A stretch of 64,000 nt of DNA from Helopsaltes ochotensis (Eukaryota; Chordata; Aves; Passeriformes; Locustellidae): NCBI GenBank assembly GCA_013400155.1, contig VXBM01000288.1, positions 1 to 64,000 on the forward strand, given 5' to 3'. The first letter of the stretch is position 1. Each line of letters opens with the position of its first letter. Shown piece after piece: positions 26,801 to 41,800 of this stretch. The notes under the pieces are model-generated. The model was not told where the DNA came from. It was given only the letters and a program-made list of their open reading frames with translations, and searched no databases. Position numbers and translations under genes: made by a program.

Positions 26801-29800
26801 TGCCAGTAGCTGCTTATCGCTACATTCTGAATTTCTCATAGTTTAGTGTCACCTGCAGCTGCCACACTGAATGCCACAGAACTCCCAGCCCCTCTCTCCA
26901 AAGTCCAATTAAACAGATTCACATTTACAGAGCTTTATGACAGATCTTCCCAGGCTTGGTGTGACTCTCCATTGGGGAGCATGGCCTGCTAAACTGAGTT
27001 TCTCACCAGCAATTCACTTCCCTCCCCACCTTCCTTCACAGTTGTCTTATTTCAGTGGGATGGTGTGCTTGGGAACCAGCTTATCTGTCCATTTCTTGTA
27101 GCTTAATGCAACTTCCTTAGCCACCACCTTGCTGGGAATGTGTGAGCATTGTCACAGCCCTTCCTTGCTGTCGGGCTGATGGCCAGGCCCACAGATGTCC
27201 CCTCTTCTCTTCGGCTACTATTTGTCTCTTTTCATAGCCAAGCCATTTGTGACAGAAATTAGAGATGCAATTCATCTTTGATTCTTCGTGAGAAATTGTC
27301 TGTGATGTGGAGGTCAGCAGCTGGCCCATCAATTGCTGAGGATGGTGCAGTTTAATGTGGTTTCTTCCCTGGCCATGGAGACAGTGTCATTTATCCTCTA
27401 ATGACAGTGAAGACACTGCCACACTGGAGACAAACACTACTCAGCTGTCCTTAGGGGCTCCTGGGGACAGAGGCAGCAGCAAAAGGCAGAGAAAAGCAAC
27501 AGCAGAAGGATATCCAACAAAAGTTGTGTGGGCCTTCTTTCGTTCCTAACACCAAGGGACAGAGAGCACAAAAACTAATGGACACCCCAAGGCAAAATGG
27601 GGGCTCTCTACATAAAAGATGGAATGAGTGGTCAGAGATCACAATTCCTTCACCTGATTTACCTTGCAAGCATTGATTTCCCTTCATGTAATTTTTCATC
27701 TAGACCATCAAGTTTATCCTGCTTTACTCAGATCCTCCTTAGTTTTATAGACCTCTGTGATACTGCTCTCATTCAGCTCTTTTCCATGTAAGGGTTTGGG
27801 CTGGTTTTCTCACTCCTTGTAAGCAAGGCTGATTCATAACATGGAACTTTAAAATTCCACCTTCGCTGTGGCAGAAAATTTCATGAGAGACTGAAGCTGG
27901 CTTGGAGATGAAAAAGAACAGCAGAAATTGTCTGGCTAATTATCTGTGTGCCCCATGAAAGCTTCTCAGATATTTTCTTGTCCTTAATAATGACAAAGGC
28001 TAAACTTACATACTTCCATAAATAAGAATGTGTAAACATTTTCCATTGAGATAACTTTAACACATCCCCTTTTTATTTCCATCTTAATAAAAAAGCACCT
28101 TTTTTGCCAACTCTCATTTGCTTAAAATGTTTAAATGTAATAGTGATTTCAGATGAATGCTAAAATTCTATGCATATTTCTTGCCTGAGCTGGCAGGATA
28201 AGAACTATCCATTAAAAGTGTACTGTGCTAAATGAATTGACCTAATCCTTGAGAAGATTCAGCTTCAACAAATATTTCAAAAGTAAAAAAATTGCTTCAT
28301 CACAAAAATCAGATTAAGCCAACGTCTAACCATCTTCTGGCCCTGAGAAGAGCTGGGAACAAGTGGGGTTGCACTATATGACTCATGCCATGCCCCACGG
28401 TAGATACCTTGGTCTGGGGCTCACATGATGCCAGCTCAATTTTTGTGGGAATCCCCACCAGCAAAGATGAGTCTGAGAACCAAATCTAAAATTAATCTTC
28501 TGATCCAGCTCCACCACTGAGCAATACAGAATGAAAGGCTCCACACTGGCTCAGATCCAGGAAAAAAAACCCAAAAGCCAGAAAGGAAGAACTGCATGCC
28601 TGGCAGAAAGGTCCAAAACCACCCGCCCATTTGCCCCTCCTCTCTGTCAGTTAAACACAGCTGCCATGAGGAGATCTGGTGCTGCTCAGCACAGAGCAGC
28701 AGCGCACACACTGCCTACAAACGACAGCTGGGAGGTTTATGGACAAAACAGTATCCCTTCTGGGAACTGGAGGGCACCCCTCCACCATTCCAGATAGTGG
28801 GACTTGCATTGTGTCCTCAGCAGTGGGAAAAAGCCATCATAACTGTCTCAGGACAGTGGCACTAGGAAAAGTGAGAAAAAAAAATTAAATAAATTTTTTT
28901 CATTTCCCTCTGCATCCACAATCTTCAAATGGTTTTATTTTACCATCCTACCATGGGCAATACCCGATAAAAGATTTACAAAGTCAGCTGCTCCAAAGCA
29001 GAGTTTGCCTTTGTAAAGGGACCCTGTTAGCAATGCCACATGTCGTTCTTTCACAGAGCAGGTCCACATATGTTTTTGCAGACAGATCACTCACTTGGCT
29101 GGCTAAAAATAAACTGTATTTTTTTTTCTAATCTGGGTTCCCATCCGTAATGGGAAAAAGCCTGCTTCTTGACTTAAAAAAATGTTTAACAAAATCCAAA
29201 CCCACAGATTTTTTTCACTTTTATTTTTTCCATTTGGAGAAGCACAAAGTTAAGAAAAATGGTAATGCAGTCCTCCCCTCTGCAAACAAGCTCTGCTTCA
29301 GTTTTGGACTCTTTTTTCTCTTAAAGCCTCTTGAATGGAATACCAGGGAGCAGCCAGGGACAGGAGCTTTCCAGGGTCAAGTGATCACCCATAGCAGAGC
29401 ATTGCCTTCTGCAGTAGTGAGGCCTCTGGTATTACTTATGCAGCAACAATTTTCGGATTAAAATGGCAATTTAATTTCTTTCATCTCTCCACTTTGTATC
29501 AATATCCTTCTGTCCTAGAACCTACTTACTGCTTCATTTTAAAATAGACATAGATATTGCCCCTCTTTTAAGGAAGATTTATGAGCTCTGTAGGTCTGCT
29601 TTTACAAATATTAATATTATATAAGATGATGGGCTTATTCAACTGTCACAGGCAAAGGAAAGACTCAGTCAGCAAGTTTTCTTCCTGATGATTTCTTTTT
29701 AAGAGTGGTAAGTTGGCGTTTACAAGAAGACAAACTAGCTCAGGATAACAAGGAGAAGATAAACAGGACAAACAGCAAAACAGAAATCAGAATAAGCAGG

Positions 29801-32800
29801 AAAATTATACTCGACCCAGCTCTGCTATTCTGCCTGCTCTTATAGTATTAAAATGACCATCAGTCTAAAGCTTAGGCCCAAACAATCAGGATGGGGTTTT
29901 TTTCTTGGAGAAAAACAGCCTTAATCCTGTAGAGGTCGTAACATTCCCTTTGCTCAGGGATGGAGATTGTTATCCTCAATGTACCTGGCCTGTTGCAAAG
30001 CCCAGAGAAGATCAGAGCTTTACCACAGTCCCTGGCTCCTTGGCAGATTCGTGGACTGGACCCTGAGCTTTGCACCACTATCCCAGACTGTCTCCATACT
30101 CATCCCATCAAAGCTGAATGAAGAAACTGGGGTTAAATTGAGGACTCTGCTGGCAGGGGTACAAGCGGCACCCCCACTGCTCTGCCTGAGGGTGTTGGTG
30201 GTGATACCCATGGGCTCTTCTCCCTGGTCCGTGTCATGGCCACCAACGTTTCTCCAGGCACCTCCTTGCAGCCAGTGACTAACACACCTCCAGAGACAAT
30301 CTGCACCATGAGGATCCTAGGATGTCCCAATTTCCAAATTTTTGGGGCAGTCCAAGACTTGAGCAGAAGCAAGTTGTTTTCCATTGAAAAGATCCCTTTT
30401 ATTAAAGGGATTTTATTAATAGTCTATTATTTTATTAACAGTCTTTGAAAAGCTTTACCAAACGGCACCTTTTCTCATTAATCAAGTGACAAGTTGCTTT
30501 TATTCATTTAAAAAGGGTACTGTCATGGCTGGGAGGTTAAACCCTTATCCTGACCTGAAACTGCCCCTTGGCTTTCTGGCACGGACACCCTGGTCCCTAC
30601 CCACCATGCCCTATGCCTCGGGCTGCAGCAGGAGCACAAACCACCCCACCATGCTTCTCCACGGCTCACCTCCTGCCTTTCAATGCTGGATAACCACAAA
30701 GAAACAAGCTTTGTTTCGGCAGAGTCGCCCAGGGGCGAGAGGATTTTGAAAGCTCCCTTTCCCGCCGAAGTCCCATTATACCCTGCAGTCATGCTTCACA
30801 CAGCAAGGGAAAAAATCCAAACATACTATCCAACAAAGTTAATGACCCAGATTAGTAAAATAAAGCTACAACCCAAACATCTGGAATTAATTTCCAAATT
30901 ACACTTTGCTTTATCTCTGCAGATACCATTAAATAGGGTGGAAGCTTTTGAAACAATAATAATAAAAAAAATCCCCAACACCACAAACTAGATTAAAGGA
31001 AATTGCTTTGAGCTGTTTGAGGTTTTACTCCAAGTTATCAAAGGTTTACAGTATTACAATTTTTACAGTCATTTTTCTGAGATCAAAAGACCCCAGGAAC
31101 AACACCCGTTAATTAGAGCAACACATATGGTGCCATAATACTCACAGGAGCATGTTCCTGCAATGGAATAGCCTCCAGGCCCCACAGAGCCAGCACTTCC
31201 CTTCCAAAGGTTACCATGCCCCTCTGTAATGAGCTGTTGCAGGCATGCAATCAGCTGACTAATTCATTAGGAGAAAAAAACTGCAGTTTGGATTGCAGCC
31301 AGGATTTTGGCTGATGCCACTGCTGAACTGTGGGGCCAGTTTTATTAGCTGCTGTCAGAGGAGCTGCTTGAATCCAAACAGTTCTTTAATTTGAGAAATG
31401 TGCACGGAATCCAGGGTGGAAGTTAATGCAGCTGCTAATGACTTCCTCTTCCTAACCCTTGCTTTACATGTTCGTTGGTGGAACAGCCAGTAACTGGATG
31501 CTAACTTGGCTGCTTTGTGGGTTCTGTCAGACATGGTCAGGTCCAGAATGTAACTTAATGCTCATTTGAACAGCTCTGCTCACATTTCCACTCTCCTGGG
31601 TGTGGGGGGGAGGATGTTCTTCGCCCAGCATGGTGGGCACAGAAGAGGGCTGTGGTGATTTGGAGACAAGCTTCATCTACCATGCAAGAGATGTAACACA
31701 AGGTGTAAGCATCTCTTTGGTTGGATGGATATCCAGAGTCTTCCCAGAAACACAGACTCGATCTTGAGATGCTGTAGAAGCAAAAGGAAATTCTCTGCAG
31801 ACCACAGAAACAGCTTATCAACCCCTTTGAACTGAAGATGAAAGAACCAACTCCCACCCATAGAAGGCAGCAGAGCAGTACAGCACAGTACAGTGTTTAC
31901 TACAAATGGCTTAGATTTCTTTTCAGAGCGCCAGAGTGACAAAACATATAAAAAAGATAGTTTATTCTGCATTTTCAACATAAATGTGTGTTTTTCTTGG
32001 TGGAGATTTAATACACCAGGGCTTTAGGGAGTCCTTCAATCACTGGATGTTTTCCAGCACATCCTAAAAATTTCCACTTGAAGTCAATGAACAATGCAAA
32101 AAAAACCCCAAACCAAAACAAAAAACCCCCACAAACTCTGTGTGTAACTGAAATTCCACATGAACATCAAAAAGCAGTTTCAACAGTAACAGTTTTCTGT
32201 TTCTACATTAGTCCTACTTTTGCAGTATGCTGCCTATCATGGTGAAGCATCCTTTGTCAATATTGAGTTATCTAGGAAGGATAAAAAAAATTCCTGGTGT
32301 ATAATGGTCTCCTGAACTCTGATTGTAAGTTAGGTAAATGACTGAATTAGGATCCTTTTACCTTGCTACAGAAACAGCTCTAAATCACATAACTCATGGC
32401 TGGGTTTATGAAAATAGCCCTGCTACACTGTGCAGGTGCAGCTGGAGGCTGTTTGTGGCAGGCACAGGAGGCTCTCACCTGGCAGCACCATGTCTCAGTG
32501 AAGGATGCCTATGGTCAGATCCTGTGCTGAACAGCAACCTTCGAACCTTGGCTCTCCCCGAGTACCAGAACTTTCATGGAAAATAAAACTACAGTGAGTT
32601 CTAGTCCTCTGGTGGGCACAGAGGCCAGTACCATCACTGGAGGAGAGCTAAAAAACCCCTATGCTCTATTCCATTGAGAAGCACAATAAGTAACTACCAT
32701 TGCAACATATGGCTCATAAATACTGGCATCAGTTTGAATGTGCTTTCAAACCCCCATTTAGAGCATGCGTGCTGCTGGTACCCAGGCTGTGCTTGGCTTT

Positions 32801-35800
32801 GCATTCTTCAGTGTGGTAGTTGTTGGATTAATTCAAAGACTTGCACCGGCTCCATTTACACAGGATGAACCATGAGTATGAGTATTGATTGACGAATCTA
32901 GGTAGGATGGACAGTGGCTAAGCAGAGTAGAGGAAAACTCAACTCCAGTGTTAAAAAATAGAGCAACAGGAATCTACAAGACCTGTTAGTAGTTGGCCAC
33001 TCTTAAAGTGGCCGCAGATGATGATCTGTGATGTTCACAGTTCACACAAAACCCCAAGACAGGCAGTTCTGGATGTTGGCTCCTTCTGTGCTAGAGACCA
33101 GCAGCCAGCATGTGCTCAGACCCCGGAAATCCTTTCCCTGGCATCACCCCTTCTCTGCCAGCATCACCCACTGTTGCACTCTGAGCAGGTATGACAGGAT
33201 CAAATCTAATCTGCTGTGACAAGGTCAAATTAAATGTTACCAGATCCATGTCTGACAGCATTTGTAAGCTCAGAACTCCTCTCCCCATATGCCCAGCTGC
33301 AATCCACACACAGCCAGGGAGGAGGTTTCCCTACCTGACGTGGCACAATAAATCACAGTGAGTGATTCCTCATCCATGAAATCACATCCTTTCTGTATGA
33401 CAAAAAGTAAAAGCCAAGACTTTGTAAATTCGGGGTTTTCTGGGCACAGGACCAGACTATCTGTGTTTTCCTGGAGAGTTTTGTACAAGGGTCATCACAG
33501 TCCAAAGCTGCCTGGGGGCTGCTGTGAGCAGAGCCAGCTGGACAGTGAAACATCTGCTGCAGATGGACTGAGGGAACAAAACGTGCCTTGACCTTCCTCT
33601 CCCCATGCTACTCCACCCTGTCCCATCCATACAGCTGGGAGGGCAGCTGCTGTGGCCCATGTCCAAGGAAATTCCAGCATCAGAAGGCTCCCTGAGCCCT
33701 CTCAATCACTGGAGTGAGGACCCCTGCCCTGCACACAGTGTGGAGGCTCTGTCAGCACACAGACATTTGGACTTCTAATTAAAATCTCTAAGCCTCCCAA
33801 GTGTCTGACATAGGGCTACCGACATCACCCAAAAATATTGTGCATAGAACTTCCAAACACTCCTATCTTCCTGCTGGATTGAGACCAAGATGAGCAAGAG
33901 AATGACGAATTATTTTAAAAGAAGTAAAGATTGCGCTTTAGCAAAATGAGAATACACATGAAGATTCTCCTAAGGGGTGACATGAGTGGCTCTGATTTTG
34001 CTTAATGATTTTAATGAGCCTGCCCATCTCACCAGACCTGAACAGCACATGGCTCATGATATGTAGGGAATGTGAATGTCATGCAGAGAGCACCATGCAG
34101 TTAATCTATACTGTCTCCCAGTCTCACAGAAATGAGCTCCTACTGCTTTGGTTTCAGTCATTAAACAAAGCACATCTGGCAGCAAACTGAACAGACTGTT
34201 GTATATCCAAACAAATCCTTGCTAACTCCATTTATCAGATCCTTTGTTAGGACAGTGTCTTCTCCAGGAGAGACTCCAGACCTGTCTCCCTGCAGTATGA
34301 ACAGGAACACCAGAGTTTGCCTTGGTCTGTTCATGGCCTTGTTCAGAGCTCTCAGTCTCCATCCCAGCCTTTAGAGTTGAACCTACAGCATGGCTTAACT
34401 GAATCCTCATTTACAGCAGCCCGCAATATTTTACCTCAATGAATCAGCTCAGTTGCACATCTTTCTTCCACTTATTAGTTCACAGATCAGTGCCTTCCTG
34501 CCTTCCTTTCTTCCCCTCTGTGGTGGTTTCACGTTTGCTAATTTCATGGGGTTTGACTAGGAGAAAACAAAAAGCACAACAGGCCAAAACTTGGAAGTTA
34601 CATACATAGTTTATTTTCATCACACCTCTCTTCAGCCAGCTAGGCTTGGTAGCCTAGGCCAAGATAACCTCAGGACACAGGCTGCCTGTTTAAATTTGCT
34701 TGCAGTATGGCTCAATATCCCCTTCAAGAGATTTTAGAAATTCTCCAGTCCTCTGCAAACTAGGAATTCAAATGCTGTTATCACCACGCTCGGTGCTAGG
34801 GCTGGTCCAAGGACTGGTAACAGCAGGTAATTACCTGTAATTACCTCAGGCTTTTATATCAGGTCTTAGCTGCCTTTTCCCATTTAGTTTTTAGCAATGA
34901 AAATATTGTGATGTTAAGAAATCCATAAATCAGAAGCTGTGCTGGGGTATGAAATAGAACATCCATTTGGGAGAGAATTAAGCTCTACTTATGTCTCCTG
35001 TCCCCAGATCTATGTGACTACAGGAAAAACACACTTTCTGGTTGGCTTTGTTGCTTTCCCCAGTCTCTTTAAAGCAGTGGTATTACAATGAGCTTTTCTT
35101 GTTGACAAGTTCTTTTTATTAGCTGTACAAGTGTCTCAAACAATTATTGATGCTGTGGGCAACTGGTGAACAGAACAAAAAGGAGTCTTCTAGCTTCACA
35201 AGCAAGGCTATTAAACCAGAGGAAGCAATAATATCACAATTCTCAAGTGACCAGCCCTCAGGTGAAAGTACCAGGAACTCTTTAGAAGTACTTCAGGAGC
35301 ACCCCACAGGCTGCATGAGCTGGAAGAAATTACTCATGGACAGAAATAAGAGCCCTGCATCACCACAGTGTGTTGGACAATTTTCAAAACCTGACAATAA
35401 GAAAAAGAAACTTTAATTATTAAAACTAACTGAAACCAATAATTTAACCTATTATGACCAGTCCAGAGCATTTTCCTGTGGCTACCAGATGATTCTGCTT
35501 TCAGTGAGAACCAGTGTTGATCATAACCTGGGACCAAAGCAGCTTCGCAGGAAACAACCATAACAGAGCAGGGACCAAACAAACACTCAGATTACACTCC
35601 TCCCCAGAGGGATTCAAATTATACAGTGCCTGACTTTGGCAAATGAACTGAAACATTCAATACAAAACTTGCTTTTACTAGCGCATCCCTTGCCCCAAAT
35701 GCTAATTTAAGGAATAATAAATCTGCCCATCTGTAAACAGTGTTATTTCATTAGGTATTACAAGTCATGCTGAGCTATGCAGCATCAATCATGTATGTAC

Positions 35801-38800
35801 CAGACCACCATAGCTAGGCAACCTGCAACAGCCACTCCCGCATGAGGACACAAGTCCCAGCCCCTCTCTCCTCACCAAGGACCTGGGAATCCCTCCAGCC
35901 ATGTAAGTCTCTGTTCGGCAACCAGGTAAAAGGATGCCATCTGACTGTCCCAGCACTGCTGGTCTCCCAAATCCATCCTTGGTTTGGTTTGACTTTTGCA
36001 TCATAAACCCTACAGCACAAACAGTAAAGGAAGATGAATGTTTTTATCTTGCTGAATCTTTGCTACAGGTATACTTCCTCTCTGTAAGAGCTGTGTGTTT
36101 TGGTGGTGATGGCAGCTGGCTGAGGTGATGGCCAGCCACTACTCTGTGCTTGTGAGATGTATGCAAAAATACAAACCCTGGTCCCTTGCCAAGATCAATT
36201 CCAGCAGGAACAATTCTACACTATCTTTTGATACCAATCAAACCCATTAAAGGAAGAGAACTCACATTCCTACATAAGCAGAATATGAAATGCAGAGAAA
36301 CTCCTGGAAGAGAGCATCCTGCACAGCAGAGCAGAAATCCATCTGGTAAATTGGATACACTTAATCACACCAGGTTTGTTTTGCTCTTTTTCTTTTTTTT
36401 TTTAAAGGACCACGTATTTATACTTCTACAGCTTCATGACACAAGGTCTGTCAACACATTTGATTGAAAACGTCAAAGTAGCCATCTGTATCACGTCACA
36501 AGCAGACTCTTTCTCCTTGTGACACCAGGAACCGCACTTCATCAGGAGCAGAGACATGCCCTGGCATGTTGAGTGGGCCACTGCTCTCGTTGGCTATATC
36601 TATCAAGTACCAGTTGTTAATTATATGGGAGCCAACTGGCCAGACCTGCTGTCTCCTGCCCTAAATACTGCAAGAACAATCTCATCTCCTACTAAACCTT
36701 GTTCAGAAATGCAATCAGCATCACCCTGCCACTGCAGAGTCTATAGGTACTTCCAGCTGGACTACACAGACTGCCCACAATTTGCTGACATTTCCAAAGC
36801 TGGGAAAGACACAGGGGTGAGGACCCATGTGTAGCCATGGTTGCAGCATGCTGGGGCTCAAGGACTTGGAATGGTGATACTACAACAAAGACCAGCAAAA
36901 TCTGCCAGAAAGGTTGAAGACAACATGATGTGCATGTCCTTGGAAGCACCAAGGCAAAGCACCAAGTTCTGCTTACTGCATGGCATAGGGCAAGCTTGTA
37001 CTACTTGGTTTGTCTGTTGTCCCGTGAATTTTCCACAAGAAATCAGCTTTCTGTGAATGGGAATGCAGGCGAGTGCCTGTGTTTAATGAGGTTGTCAGCT
37101 GGCTGTAGGAGAAGGGAAAGCCACCAGCATGGAGCTTATGTCACAGCTCTGGAAGGAAACAGAGAAGAAACATGATGAGAAAACGTAGGTTGCAGTTTCT
37201 CTGCAACCAACTTCAGCAGGCAGGGGCAGGCACATTGCAAGAGCCTGGGGTCTCCCCACAGTGTGCTGTTCCAGCCACGACCATCACTGGTGCAGTTGTT
37301 CCCCCACCAGCAATGGCCCATGTGCAGCATCTGCATCCCACTTGGCTTGCCAAGTGCTCCAGGGCAATGCTACCCACAAAACCACGATTCCCCCTGGGGA
37401 TCAGATACTGTCACATAGGCATGTGGCTCCTTGCTCCCTTGCCTTTGCACCCACCACACCCATCCTCTCACCTGTGCTCAGAACATTAGAGATGATCCCT
37501 GCTTCTTGAGCATCCCGAGAAAAGCATTTCCAACAAAAAATGCACCACTATAGCAAACTGAAACTATTTGGGGAAAGCAAGCAAGGTCTTTGGACAAGAA
37601 AAGTTCAAACAACTTAAGGCAGAGTAAATTCAAGATGTATTTGATCTGAACAGCAAGAAAAATAATTTAAGTGAGTGGCTTCAGCCTCCTTTTGCTGCTG
37701 GAGGCTCCACTCACTCCCTGCACACGGCCCCAGCGAACAGGACTGAGCACCATCCTGGCTAATGCAGGCAGGATCTGGGCACATAGCAGCCATCACAACA
37801 CCAGGGACCTCAGGACAGCAGAGGTAAAGCCAAAATTCCTCACTACTTGGACAGGTGAAGCTGTGGAAAATGAGGTGGGTAGATGCGGAGCATCCAGGGA
37901 CTGGAGCCCCAAGGAGTAAGTGTGTTTTAATGTTACGTAAGGGTGGACTTTACAGCAAGACAAGGACACACACATCTTGCAAGGAAAGCTTAAAGCTTAA
38001 ATTATTCTCTGTGAACGTGGAGGTTCACAGGTCTTTCATGTAGCTTGCAGTACTGAAAGCCGGAAGTGCAGCCCCGTGTGGGGTCTGGCACAGACAGGAC
38101 TTTGGGTTTTGAGGGAAAATAGAAAGTTTGCAGGAAATTACGTTTCATTGTATTTGCACACTTACCACAGTGCTGGCTCCAAATGGTGCCAGCTAGAGAA
38201 GTGGTGAAACCACTTTTTTTTAATTAAAGAGCTGGCTGACTATGCTGTTATTCAAGCTCATTTTGTGGCTTTTCTGGCCATGAGTCTCTAAGCACCCCAG
38301 GGCAAATCAAAGCAGCACTCTTGGGCACTGCTCTTCCCTGTCCCCTTGTTTTGTTTAGAGGGACTGAGCAGGTCCAGTGGCCAGACACCCCCCAGGGCTC
38401 TGTACCCAAGGAAGGCACCTCTGGGGACATGATCCCTCCCTCACCACTTGCAGAAGACCTGCCCCACAGGACTAGGACATTACATTTTCCATCACAGGTA
38501 CAGGATGCTCCAGAGTAGTGTTTAAGGAGGTTTTTGGTCCAGCTGCTTTCAACAGCTGCTGCCCATCAACTACATGCCTGATGGGAGAGCTGCCTATCCT
38601 AAGAAAATTACTCCCAGTCTAGCCTCCTGCAGTTCAGTGTCTGAGCTCTACATCATGCCAAGAAATAGACAAGGAGAAAAGATTTACTGCTTCTCATAAG
38701 GGGATGTCTGAACCGCTTAGTGCATCCTCAGAAAGCTCTGAGCACCCTGACACCTGAAATAGGAACACACTCATGAAGGAATATGATAAAAACAGCTTAT

Positions 38801-41800
38801 TGAGCAAATTGAAGACTTTGTCTTTCTGCCTTGTCATATGAGGTCCCACTCTTCAAGCCCAGAAATCGGGGAAAAAGGGGAGGACGGGACCACTGTCCCC
38901 AAGGCACCAGCCGGGGCCCTACTCAGGGCAGATCTGCAGCATCTTTAGCAACAGCAGGAGCCAAACTCGGACAGGGGGAGGATTCAGGGGCTGATTACTC
39001 AGCCTAATAAGTTAGTTGAGATGCTGAAGCAACTACATAAAGAAGATACAGTTATGTATCATTTTTATTATATATATAATGGCTTTATCTTTTTGTTACC
39101 TTATTTCATTATTGAAAACCTTTTCTCACATATACATTTTAATTCTCAAATCCAGTTACCAACAGAACAATTTATAAATAATTGAATGCACAACAAGGCA
39201 CCAATTCTTCTAAAAGCAGCAGTCTTGGAATGAGGCCACTGAAAACTCTCTCAGCATCTGATACTTTAATGTCATACCACCAGTATTGCACCCAGAGGGT
39301 AGTAATGTACAGCTCCTTCAAGCTATACAGGCTCATTTAGAAGCTGCAGCTGAGGAGCTTGTGCAACAAAAACATCTCTTGGTGATCATCAAAATACAAG
39401 AGAAGCCTTTGGCATTCACCAAGGCAAGGAAAGCGTGCCATTGAGTTTGTAACAACAGCTCATGAGCTGCACAGAGAGAAAGGAAAGAAACCTCCAGCTG
39501 CAGAGTCCTGTTTGCCCTGGAGACCCATAACCAGCTACAGATTGGGCTGGGCAGGAAGATTCCTCTATCAAAGCTCTCTAGCACCACAACACCGTACTTA
39601 AGATGAAGTTGTTGCAACACATCAAATGACACCAACCAAAGAAGTTGTTCTTGAGCACTGAGAGCAGCTGCTGAGTACAGCATCCCACAAAATAAACCCA
39701 GGAGAGCTGAAGTGGGACCCTTACCTCCCAGCTGTTCCCGGAGGAAACACTGCCAGTTATCCTCACCCACAATCAGTGTTTGTTTAACAGACAAAGTTTT
39801 GTAATTATGTTTGTCAGTTTTGCTAATTACAGAAGATATGAAGCACAACACCTTAATTTTTCATGTATCTGCCTCTGGTTTTTTCCTTCCAATAGAATGA
39901 AATTAAAAACAAGTTCATCCATACAGCCTACCCCAGTGGAAGTCAGACTTTCGCCATAGGTATCCATACAGCTGGGCTTTTACATTTCACATTTTCATAG
40001 TACTTATTCCCCCCAGTGAAGCTGTATTAAAAATGTAACCGTTAAAACAACAGATACCTGGAGATGGAAGTCTGTGCTGTGTTTTGTTGGGTTATTTTCC
40101 TCTCTCTTGGTCCTGCCAAGTGAGCATTTGTGTCTAAAGCCCAGTGAGGTCAATGGGAATAAGCAGGTGCTTAAGCTTTATGCATGTGAATAGATTAGCT
40201 GTTATCAAAGAGAGTGCATATTTTACTGATTGCTGAATCAGTGCTTTCAAGCTACCAAATTGGATCAGCCCAATTGCCATCACAGAGAAACTTTTTGCTT
40301 CTCCATCACTGAGGCAAAACCTCCTTAAACCAATAATTTTGGCATTACTCAGTGGAAGGAGAGTGATGTGGAGAGCTTCTCTGAGCCCCTACTTCCACCA
40401 ACCCTTCCCTTAGGTCTCTGTGCTCTTCCTTGGGCTCAGGTAAGGGGCAGATGTAAAAGGAGCTGCTGAGACAGCTCTGCAGCACTGCAAAGGGGAGATA
40501 AGTGCATCCACCTGCTGTGGGATTGCTCTGGATTTCTGCTTTTCTATGTGTGTGGTGCAAAGAGCACGGACAAGCCTTCTGCTCTACAGTAAGATGGGAA
40601 ATTAGAACATATTCCAAAGTACCATTGGGTTTTGCCTGTAATGATAATGAAACCATAGCTGGCATTAAAGAGAGTACAGAAAACAGTCTAAACTTGTACT
40701 GCAACATGGTGACAAAACATTTGGTATCAAATGAACTGCAGGCAAAGCTTCATCTGAATGATCACCTGGGTGACGAGTTTCCCCCAAATCCCTCCCACAG
40801 ACAAACCCAGAGCATTTGCTAATGTCAGTATGGGGGAATGCTTTGGGATCACCCTGGCACTGTTTGTGCCAGCCTGCTCTGTGATGGCCCAATTCTGCAT
40901 CCTGCAGGCAGGATCCTGCTCTAGGCGCTGTGGGCAGGCTCTGCCCCTACCTGCTGAAAACTTCCCAGCCCCAAAAAACAAAGGGCTGGCTGGTTTTGCC
41001 AAGGATATCCCAAATCACTGTCCCTATCTTTCCAGCCCCATTTATACAACTAGCAGATGTTGCTGCAGGCTGGGCTAACTCCCGGTTTTGGAATCCTCAG
41101 GACTTTCAGGCAAAAGTCCCATGGCTGTGGCAGGCATCACTCTGCTCCTCTCCCTGCTTTTATCTGGTGTGGGAGCAAACAGGAGCAAACAGCCTCTGCA
41201 AAGGGGCTTTATCTTTGCTGGCAAGAAACCGTGAAGGTTAGAAGGCAGAAAGGGAAATTTGTGCTGTCAAAATCAAAGCCGCAATAATTAAACAGGCGTT
41301 TCTTCTGTCCCAGGGATGTGGTTGGCAAAGAAGTAGTTGTGAGCCGGGGCACTAGGAACAGCACAGGTATAGCAGGAAATCTCATCCCACTCCACAGCAC
41401 ACCATCCCAGCTGCAGGGCTGTGGCTGGTGTTGGCAGCAGGCTGCTGAGCCCTGTCCCACTCCTATGACCAGTGCAGTCTGAGAACCCTCACCCTGCTGT
41501 TCAAAGTTCATCTTCACCCTGCAACTCAAAACTCACCCTTTCTTTCTTTAAACCTAAAAAATATCTACCAGAAAGAAGAAGTGGGGGAAGAAAAGGAGCA
41601 GCTTGTAGAGAACTTCTCAGTCTGATGTGCAAAAGCCAATTACCCAAAACAGAGGTGAATCAATGGAAAAGGCCCTTGGGTGTGGGGGAAGGCAGCAGCT
41701 GACCTTTCCCACAGCCTGGATCGATGCTACTCTGCACTGGCATCTGCTTGCCAGATTTCTGTTTGTTCCAGTGATGGGTTGCCAAGGTGTTAAAGTCAAA

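Noticed and set aside
34510..34900. Possible LTR or retroviral fragment (TGGTGGTTTCACG start, later AATTACC repeats)
   Set aside because: No paired LTR, target-site duplication, primer-binding site or recognisable retroviral frame. The resemblance is too weak to call.
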